Source: CAYJKB01 sp964370625
GTDB lineage: Bacteria > Bacillota > Clostridia > Oscillospirales > Butyricicoccaceae
DNA length: 57,870 bases
Assembly: GCA_964370625.1 (NCBI GenBank)
Contig: CAYJKB010000008.1
Coordinates: 1 to 57,870 of the forward strand
Direction: 5' to 3'
Shown here: in pieces, positions 52,128-57,870 of the stretch
How the letters are laid out: every line of letters starts with the position of its first letter
How positions within the stretch are numbered: the stretch's first letter is position 1
Made by a program: the position numbers and the translations under genes
The notes under the pieces: generated by a model
What the model was told of the DNA's origin: nothing
What the model saw: only the letters and a program-made list of their open reading frames with translations
Database searches by the model: none

Positions 52128-53915
52128 TCACATGTCATCGTTATAAATTGGCAATGTAACTGTTACAACAGTGCCTTCATCTACACGACTTTCAATTGCA
52201 ATGTTACCACTATGAATTTCAATTATTTCACGAGCGATAGCAAGCCCTAAACCTGTTCCACCTTTTTCACGACTGCGTGCTTTATCAACTCGATAAAAAC
52301 GTTCAAACAAACGTGGAATATCCTCTCTTGGAATTCCTAATCCATTGTCACGAACTTTAATATAAATGTAATTTTCATTTCTAAATCCAGCAAAAATTGA
52401 TATTTCTCCACCATCTGGTGTGTATTTAATTGCATTTGACACAATGTTTACAAAAACTTGTTCAAGCCTTTCTCTATCTCCATAAATATCTGGAATATTT
52501 GCTAGCATATCAAGTTTAAACTTATGCCCTTGTTTTTCTGCTGCAAGTTTTGATGCTATAAACACAGATTCAAGTAATTTTTTTATGGAAAATTTAGAAA
52601 AATTCATGTCCATTCTTCCATAATCTAATTTTGACAATGTCAGCAAATCTTTTACAATTCTTGTCATACGATCTGCTTCGTTTAAGATTACTCCGAGAAA
52701 TTTTGCTTTCATTTCTGGTGGCAAATCATCGCCTGAATCACTAATAGTTTCTGTGTAACTCTTTATGTTTGTAAGTGGTGTTCGAAGTTCATGTGATACA
52801 TTTGCAACAAATTCACGCTGTGCATTTTCAAGCTCTTTTTGTTCTGTAACGTCATGAATAACTGACATTATGCCATTATCACCTTCAACTGTACCAAAAG
52901 GTGCAAAAAACACATCATATGTTCTATTTTCACGAACAATTTGACTATGGAGATAATTTCGATTTTTAATTTCTTGTTCATCAGTTACAGAAATATCTTT
53001 AAAAATCTGTGAGAAAGTTGGCTTATCTGTAAAACTTACGCCAAGCATTTTTTCAGCTGCTATATTCATATGAATTACTTTTCCATTATCCATAAATGCA
53101 GCTACACCATCAGTCATATGCAAAAACAGGGTGTTTAACTTGTTTCTTTCACTTTGTGCCTCATTAATTGTCTTTTTCAGCACAGATGCCATTTCATTAA
53201 ATGTTTGCGTAAGTAATCCTATTTCATCTGTGGATTGAACTTCAACTTTATATCCATATTCTCCTTGTGCTACACGTCTTGCACCACGAGTTAAATTTTC
53301 TATAGGATTTGTCATAGTTTTTGACAATAAAAAACTAAGCAACACAGCTACAATAAGACCAAATATTATCGCTTGAATTGTTGTTGAAAAAAGCATTGCT
53401 GTAAGGTCTGATAATTCTTGTTTTGTATCTTTGATATAAACAATAAACTGTTCTTGAATTCCATCAATTGGAATTGCAATATCCATATAATCATCCATAG
53501 AGCTACTTCTATCCCCTACTTGCCCAGCCATTGCCGCTATAACATTCGGAGTTTTTTCAAGCTCACGTCCTAATGCTTCATTTGTTCCTATTATAAAATC
53601 ACCAGAGGATTTTTCTAATATATAAAAGTTTCTATAGCTATCAATCCCAAGAGAGCTTGAGTGGACGGAAATTATATCATAAATTTTATCTGCAGCTTGT
53701 TCACTATATGCATTCTTTTCAATATCTGCGATTACTTCTGTAGAAAACACAGTGCTTACTTGTTGTCTAAAATCATCTATATAAAATGATGTTATATTAT
53801 TTACAAGAAATGTTCCAACAACAGCCATAACAGAAACTATAAGAAGCACTAAAATAAGAGCTAACTTCATATGCAGACTGCGAAAATATGATGTTGTTTT
53901 AATCTTTTTACTCAA
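52128..53915 (-). CDS. walK: Sensor histidine kinase WalK
   Basis: This 595-residue kinase controls wall metabolism with WalR. Order of parts: membrane helix (about 17-38), extracellular Cache/PAS-like domain (about 40-170), second helix (about 172-197), HAMP (about 198-250), PAS (about 255-355), then HisKA with His375 in NVSHELRTPLTNI and HATPase with Asn494 (N box), DNGLGIP and GTGLGLAI. This is the full WalK layout, including the cytoplasmic PAS. The start is TTG after GGGGGAG, and the region around that site can form a hairpin. It lies 71 bp after walR. Confidence 0.93.
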   Translation of the reverse strand: MSKKIKTTSYFRSLHMKLALILVLLIVSVMAVVGTFLVNNITSFYIDDFRQQVSTVFSTEVIADIEKNAYSEQAADKIYDIISVHSSSLGIDSYRNFYILEKSSGDFIIGTNEALGRELEKTPNVIAAMAGQVGDRSSSMDDYMDIAIPIDGIQEQFIVYIKDTKQELSDLTAMLFSTTIQAIIFGLIVAVLLSFLLSKTMTNPIENLTRGARRVAQGEYGYKVEVQSTDEIGLLTQTFNEMASVLKKTINEAQSERNKLNTLFLHMTDGVAAFMDNGKVIHMNIAAEKMLGVSFTDKPTFSQIFKDISVTDEQEIKNRNYLHSQIVRENRTYDVFFAPFGTVEGDNGIMSVIHDVTEQKELENAQREFVANVSHELRTPLTNIKSYTETISDSGDDLPPEMKAKFLGVILNEADRMTRIVKDLLTLSKLDYGRMDMNFSKFSIKKLLESVFIASKLAAEKQGHKFKLDMLANIPDIYGDRERLEQVFVNIVSNAIKYTPDGGEISIFAGFRNENYIYIKVRDNGLGIPREDIPRLFERFYRVDKARSREKGGTGLGLAIAREIIEIHSGNIAIESRVDEGTVVTVTLPIYNDDM

Positions 53916-53967
53916 TTTTATCTCTCCCCCTTATTTTAAAATTTCCCCTCTTTTATCAGAGATAAAA
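53916..53967 (-). promoter_or_regulatory. Inverted repeat overlapping the walK ribosome site
   Basis: TTTTATCTC (53916-53924) and GAGATAAAA (53959-53967) are perfect 9-nt arms spanning most of the walR-walK gap. On the mRNA one arm overlaps the walK ribosome site GGGGGAGAG, so pairing could limit walK translation. A competing shorter hairpin CTTTTATC/GATAAAAG is also possible. Confidence 0.4.
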
Positions 53968-53986
53968 AAGTCAAATAAACAAAAAT

Positions 53987-54685
53987 CTAATTCGCCTTTT
54001 TTGTAAAATAATATCCTTGCCCACGTTTAGTTATAATATATTCAGGGCGAGCTGGGTCTTCTTCAATTTTTTCACGCAGACGACGAATTGCAACGTCTAC
54101 AGCTCTTAAATCACCATAAAATTCATATCCCCACACTTTTTCCATAAGTTCCTCACGAGAAAAGATACGCTCTGCTTGTGTTGATAAAAATTTAATTAAA
54201 TCAAATTCACGCACTGTAAGTTCGATTGCTATGCCATTTTTTATAATTTCACCTCGGTCATTATCTATTGATAATCCACCGTTTACAATATCGAAATTAC
54301 TTTTTTCTGTTGTTACCTGTGGCACACGACGCATATTAGCACGAATTCTTGCCATTAATTCTTTCATTGAAAAGGGTTTTGTAATATAATCATCTGCCCC
54401 AAGCTCTAAACCTAACACTTTATCATTTTCTTCTTCTCGAGCTGTCAGCATGATAATCGGAACATTGCTTTTTTCTCTCACACCTTTACAAATTTCAAAA
54501 CCATTCATTGATGGCAGCATAACATCAAGTAAAATAAGGTCATTATCGCCTTTTAATGCTTTTTCTAAACCTTCAGCACCGTCATTAGCTTGTTCAACTT
54601 TATATCCTTCACGTTCTAAATTAAATACTAAAATATCAGCAATAGCTGTTTCATCTTCAATAACTAATATTTTTCTATCTTCCAT
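53987..54685 (-). CDS. walR: Response regulator WalR
   Basis: This 232-residue OmpR/PhoB-type regulator has a receiver domain with Asp54 as phospho-acceptor (LILLDVMLPSMNG), Thr in MLTAREEE and Lys in ITKPFSMKEL, then a winged-helix DNA-binding domain (TVREFDLIKFL, VWGYEFYGDLRAVDVAIRRLREKIE). The recognition helix region matches WalR, whose box is TGTWAH-N5-TGTWAH; two perfect matches are upstream of other genes in this window. The ATG follows GGAGG. It begins 16 nt after the NUDIX gene. Confidence 0.95.
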   Translation of the reverse strand: MEDRKILVIEDETAIADILVFNLEREGYKVEQANDGAEGLEKALKGDNDLILLDVMLPSMNGFEICKGVREKSNVPIIMLTAREEENDKVLGLELGADDYITKPFSMKELMARIRANMRRVPQVTTEKSNFDIVNGGLSIDNDRGEIIKNGIAIELTVREFDLIKFLSTQAERIFSREELMEKVWGYEFYGDLRAVDVAIRRLREKIEEDPARPEYIITKRGQGYYFTKKAN

Positions 54686-54701
54686 GGATTTACCTCCAAA
54701 T

Positions 54702-55241
54702 TTATTTATTCATCAAAAGTTTTGCTCTATATAAAGCACAAATAGTTTTTGCATCACGAATTTTATCATCTAATATCATTTGTTCTACTTCAGCAATTGG
54801 TATTTTTACAACTTCAACAAATTCATCATCATCAGGGCAAGCTATGCTTTGAGTGAGTTCAGTTGCTAAAAACAGATGTAATACTTCATTTAAAAATCCT
54901 GGTGATGGATAAATTCTGCCCAAATTCACAAATTTATCTGCTAACAGCCCAGTTTCTTCTAATAGTTCACGTCTTCCACATTGTTCTATGCTTTCAGGGC
55001 CTTTATCAATTTTTCCAGCTGGGATTTCAAGTGTAATATCATCATATGGATAACGATATTGACGCACTAAAATTATATTTCCATCTTTATCAATTGGCAC
55101 AACAGCTACGCCGCCAACATGATCACAAACTTCACGAGTTGATGTATTTCCATTTGGTAGCTCAACTTTGTCTACACGCACTTTAATTATTCTGCCTTCA
55201 AATTTATACTCACTATTTATAGTTTTTTCCTTTAAATCCAT
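54702..55241 (-). CDS. NUDIX hydrolase, ADP-ribose pyrophosphatase type
   Basis: This 179-residue protein has a complete NUDIX box beginning GKIDKGPESIEQCGRREL and ending LEETGLL, and VRQYRYPYDDITLEIPAG just before it, the pattern of ADP-ribose pyrophosphatases (NudF/YqkG type) that cleave ADP-ribose to AMP and ribose 5-phosphate. The ATG follows CGGAGG. It is the first gene of a unit continuing into walR, an arrangement not part of the standard wal operon. Confidence 0.92.
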   Translation of the reverse strand: MDLKEKTINSEYKFEGRIIKVRVDKVELPNGNTSTREVCDHVGGVAVVPIDKDGNIILVRQYRYPYDDITLEIPAGKIDKGPESIEQCGRRELLEETGLLADKFVNLGRIYPSPGFLNEVLHLFLATELTQSIACPDDDEFVEVVKIPIAEVEQMILDDKIRDAKTICALYRAKLLMNK

Positions 55242-55360
55242 TTATTATTACCTCCGATAAATATTTTATATTGTTTTTATTATTATATAATTTTCCAATA
55301 TATATTATATTACTTTTTCACATTAAAGTATATAGCAAACTTTTAAAATATTTGTGAAAA

Positions 55361-55395
55361 CAAAAAAATCGCAGCCTAATTATTAGGCTACGATT
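55361..55395 (-). terminator. Rho-independent terminator of the phosphohexomutase gene
   Basis: On the minus strand AATCGTAGCCTAAT pairs with ATTAGGCTGCGATT (one G-U, single-base loop) and continues into a 7-T run. It lies 18 nt past the stop. Confidence 0.95.
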
Positions 55396-55412
55396 ATTAT
55401 TTGATTTTAAGC

Positions 55413-57143
55413 TTATTCGTCAGCTAAAGCTTTTGCAGCTTCTGTATAAATTTCAATTTTTTTATCAGCAGCTTCTTTAGTGTCACCTTTTGCAAGAATA
55501 TAAACTTTCATTTTAGGTTCTGTGCCTGATGGGCGAACAATAATATGTGTTCCATCTTCAACTTCAAATGTAAGTACATTAGAGCCTGAAATTTCTGTAT
55601 GAGTAGATGAATTGCTTACATAGTCATAAGTTTTACCATCTTGGTAATCTGTTATTGCAAGCACATCATTATCTGCAAATTTCATAGGAGGATTACGGCG
55701 AAGTTCAACCATTAATTGACGCATTTTGCGTAAACCGTCTGCACCTTCCATTTCGATATTGATAGTATTTTCAGCGAAGAATCCATATTCTTGATATAAC
55801 TCTTGCATTACATCATATAAAGTTTTGCCTTGACCTTTATAATATGCAGCCATTTCAGCAATTAACATTGATGCTGTTACAGCATCTTTATCACGAGCAA
55901 AATCACCACATAAATATCCATAAGATTCTTCAAATGCAAGAATATAATTACCTGATTTTGTGTCTTCTAATTCTTTGATTTTTTCAGCCATGAATTTAAA
56001 TCCTGTAAATGTTTCATAGCAATCAACACCATGAACAGCACAAACTTCATTAACCATTTTTGTGCTAACAATACTTTTTAATATTGCTGGATTTTCTGGA
56101 AGTGTTCCATTTGCTTTTTTAGATTTAATTATATAATCTGCAAGCAGAATACCAACTTGGTTTCCTGACAATGTGATATATTCACCTTCAGAATTTCGAA
56201 GCACAATACCAACACGGTCTGCATCTGGGTCTGTTGCGATGATTAAATCAACATCATTTTTCTTTGCAAGTTCAATAGCTAATGCAAATCCTTCTTTATT
56301 TTCAGGATTCGGACTTTTAACTGTTGGGAAGTTTCCATCTGGTGTCATTTGTTCTTCAACACATAAGATATGTTTATATCCAAGTGCTGTAAGTGCACGA
56401 GGAACTAATTTATATCCCGCTCCATGGAACGGAGTAAATACAATTTTAAATGTATCAGCAACAGCACGAACCGCATCAGGGTTAATTGCCATTGAAAGTA
56501 CACTTTCCATGTATTCATTATCAACTTTATCAGAAAGCACACGAATTTTACCCATCTCAAGAGCTTTATGGAAATCCATAGTGTTTACATCAGTAAATAT
56601 ATCCATACGTAAAATTTCTGCTGCAATTTCATCTGCTTCTGCTGGTGGCAATTGTGCCCCATCAGACCAATATACTTTATAACCATTATATTCTTTAGGA
56701 TTGTGACTAGCTGTAATATTAATGCCTGCCATAGCTCCAAAATGACGAATTGCAAATGACAATTCAGGAGTAGGGCGCAGAGATTCAAATAGATAAACTC
56801 TAATATTATTCGCTGCTAAAATACACGCACAAACACGTGCAAATTCTTGGCTATTATTACGAGAATCAAAAGCAATTGCTACACCTTTTGCCATTGCTTC
56901 TTCACCATTTTTGATGATTATATTAGCAAGTGCTTGTGTAGTTGCTGCAACCACGAAGCGATTCATACGAGAAAGACCCATACCCATAATCCCACGTAGA
57001 CCTGCAGTTCCAAATGCTAAAGGTGCAAAAAATCTGCTTTCAACCTCTTCTGCATTACCTTTGATTGCAATAAGTTCTTTACGTTCTTCATCTGTTAGAT
57101 ACATACTAGATAGCCATGTGCTATATCTTGACATACAACTCAT
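55413..57143 (-). CDS. Alpha-phosphoglucomutase/phosphomannomutase-family phosphohexomutase
   Basis: This 576-residue enzyme of the alpha-D-phosphohexomutase family probably interconverts glucose 1- and 6-phosphate (PgcA-like by length). The four family blocks are present: GTAGLRGIMG, the phosphoserine loop NITASHNPKEYNG (Ser146), the metal loop ATDPDADRVG, and sugar-binding EESYGYL with the phosphate-binding RPSGTEPKMK at the end. ATG 57143 is chosen with AAGGTGGG 9 nt upstream; a GTG five codons earlier lies inside that site. It feeds UDP-glucose and wall-polymer synthesis. Confidence 0.94.
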   Translation of the reverse strand: MSCMSRYSTWLSSMYLTDEERKELIAIKGNAEEVESRFFAPLAFGTAGLRGIMGMGLSRMNRFVVAATTQALANIIIKNGEEAMAKGVAIAFDSRNNSQEFARVCACILAANNIRVYLFESLRPTPELSFAIRHFGAMAGINITASHNPKEYNGYKVYWSDGAQLPPAEADEIAAEILRMDIFTDVNTMDFHKALEMGKIRVLSDKVDNEYMESVLSMAINPDAVRAVADTFKIVFTPFHGAGYKLVPRALTALGYKHILCVEEQMTPDGNFPTVKSPNPENKEGFALAIELAKKNDVDLIIATDPDADRVGIVLRNSEGEYITLSGNQVGILLADYIIKSKKANGTLPENPAILKSIVSTKMVNEVCAVHGVDCYETFTGFKFMAEKIKELEDTKSGNYILAFEESYGYLCGDFARDKDAVTASMLIAEMAAYYKGQGKTLYDVMQELYQEYGFFAENTINIEMEGADGLRKMRQLMVELRRNPPMKFADNDVLAITDYQDGKTYDYVSNSSTHTEISGSNVLTFEVEDGTHIIVRPSGTEPKMKVYILAKGDTKEAADKKIEIYTEAAKALADE

Positions 57144-57443
57144 AAACAATAATCCCACCTTACATAATTTTCACGCTACCACAGATAACACCAAACTGTA
57201 TTTTAATTATTACTGTTTCGTATTATATGTGGTATGCTTCTTTTAGGATATACTAATTTAGGCAAAATTTCAAGCAAATTTTGTAAATTGATTTGTTAAT
57301 TGTGTGTTTATTTTAACAATGTACACTATACTTTATGTGATTATACCTAAATTTTAAACGTTTTCTTGTGAGAAATACCAAAAAGAGGAAAACTGTTATC
57401 AGTTCTCCTCTTTTGTTTAAATATATGCTTTTGTTAATATTTA
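57144..57443 (-). promoter_or_regulatory. Upstream region of the phosphohexomutase gene
   Basis: This 300-bp spacer contains the upstream surface gene's terminator (57381-57414). A good TATAAT on the minus strand (57222-57227 region) is flanked by an imperfect repeat GCTACCACA / TGTGGTATGC, which could be an operator, but no matching -35 is evident. A near WalR-box match TGTAAA-N6-TGTTAA points the wrong way and has one extra base. Confidence 0.3.
57381..57414 (-). terminator. Terminator of the partial surface-protein gene
   Basis: On the minus strand AAAAGAGGA(G)AACTG pairs with CAGTT(T)TCCTCTTTT around ATAA with one mismatch, followed by TTGG. The A/T ends of the stem supply a short T-run. 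Confidence 0.78.
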
Positions 57444-57870
57444 TTACTCTACATAAGAAATTGAAGTGTCAATTCCGATTGTAGAAGTTTCTCCGTCCCA
57501 TGTAATACCAATGTCAAATACTTTTGCTACATCACGAAGTTTAAAGTAGTTATTGCCGTCGATGTTGTATGCAGTAAATGCAGTTTCTACGCCGTCAACA
57601 TACACAGCAGAAGTTGTTAAAGTTCCTGTTTTAGTCATTCCTGAAGCTTGTGCCATTTCGCCACCAACAACAGTATATGCCATATCAGACACTAGGTTAA
57701 TTGCATTTTTTTCAGCGTCCCATGTTACTTCAAATTGTTTTTCAGTGCCACTTACAACATTTGCAAGGTCACGAAGTTTAAAGTAATTGTTGCCAGCGAT
57801 GTTATACGCATCAAACGCTGTGTCAGTTCCATTTACTAGCACTTTTGATGGTGTAGATAATGCTGATACT
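57444..57870 (-). CDS. Surface protein with tandem copper-amine-oxidase-N-like (stalk) repeats, 5' part outside the window
   Basis: The reading frame is open to the right edge, so only the C-terminal 141 codons are seen; the GTG at 57842 is internal. The visible part holds two related repeats, LVNGTDTAFDAYNIAGNNYFKLRDLANVVSG split as VNGTDTAFDAYNI and NNYFKLRDLA, and YVDGVETAFTAYNIDG with NNYFKLRDVA, each followed by a VTWD/ITWD strand. This is the pattern of the copper amine oxidase N-terminal-like domain often used as a stalk or repeat module in Firmicute surface proteins. No enzyme core is visible. The end TSISYVE is followed by a terminator. Confidence 0.8.
   Translation of the reverse strand, partial: VSALSTPSKVLVNGTDTAFDAYNIAGNNYFKLRDLANVVSGTEKQFEVTWDAEKNAINLVSDMAYTVVGGEMAQASGMTKTGTLTTSAVYVDGVETAFTAYNIDGNNYFKLRDVAKVFDIGITWDGETSTIGIDTSISYVE

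Noticed and set aside
57291..57320. WalR-box-like TGTAAA-N6-TGTTAA near the phosphohexomutase gene
   Set aside because: The spacing is one base too long and the site points away from the only nearby start, so it is not counted.
1..57870. CRISPR array, prophage, insertion sequence or rRNA operon
   Set aside because: No regularly spaced direct repeats, transposase, integrase, phage structural genes or rRNA sequence were recognised anywhere in the window.

Overview
The window is AT-rich chromosomal DNA from a low-GC Gram-positive bacterium, most likely a Clostridia-class Firmicute. The evidence is core gene content and order: dgt-dnaG-rpoD, rpsO-pnp, prmA-rsmE, a DUF1934 gene beside argS, addB-addA, walR-walK-yycH-yycI with walJ and rlmH, and a SAM-I riboswitch on metK. 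Ribosome binding sites of the AGGAGG type, frequent TTG/GTG starts, SLH and copper-amine-oxidase-like surface domains, and a DUF4358-MBOAT-DHHW operon agree with this. The sequence alone does not allow placement below class. I see no insertion sequence, prophage, CRISPR array or rRNA.

Layout. (1) 1-131: two tRNAs (Glu, partial; Met). (2) 276-19086, all minus strand: a transglutaminase-like exported protein; prmA-rsmE-membrane protein; an exported acyl-transfer operon (DUF4358 lipoprotein, MBOAT, DHHW); a run ddl-murI-DUF1934-argS-S41 protease-MetH-like protein; a GPP34-like gene with a dense upstream control region; comM; serC-serA. (3) 19.1-19.8 kb: a 0.7-kb divergent spacer, then rpsO, pnp and an SLH surface protein on the plus strand. 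(4) 24.3-37.6 kb, minus: rpoD-dnaG-dgt, yigZ-hflX, rpmE, metK with its riboswitch, a 1343-residue c-di-GMP protein, a MIF-like tautomerase and a lipoprotein. (5) 37.7-46.9 kb, plus: an alpha/beta hydrolase, then AI-2E-family permease-addB-addA. (6) 46.9 kb to the right edge, minus: rlmH-walJ, murA, yycI-yycH-walK-walR-NUDIX, a phosphohexomutase, and a surface protein cut by the window edge.

How the genes work together. Most of the window is housekeeping: translation (ArgS, S15, L31, rRNA and r-protein methyltransferases), RNA turnover (PNPase), replication and transcription (DnaG, RpoD), recombination (AddAB), serine and SAM synthesis, and the wall precursors D-Glu, D-Ala-D-Ala and UDP-GlcNAc-enolpyruvate. 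The WalRK wall-stress system is encoded here. Two perfect matches to the WalR box (TGTWAH-N5-TGTWAH) lie in the correct orientation just upstream of good sigma-A promoters: one for the SLH surface protein and one for the GPP34-like gene. The latter spacer also holds two perfect DnaA boxes facing each other.

The least ordinary items are the FIST-EAL-TM-sensor-TM-GGDEF protein with both catalytic sites apparently intact, the WalR/DnaA control region at 14.9-15.1 kb, a degenerate methionine-synthase-like barrel protein coupled to an S41 protease, and structured leaders on rpsO and pnp. I found no clear evidence of an entirely new multi-gene system; these are leads.
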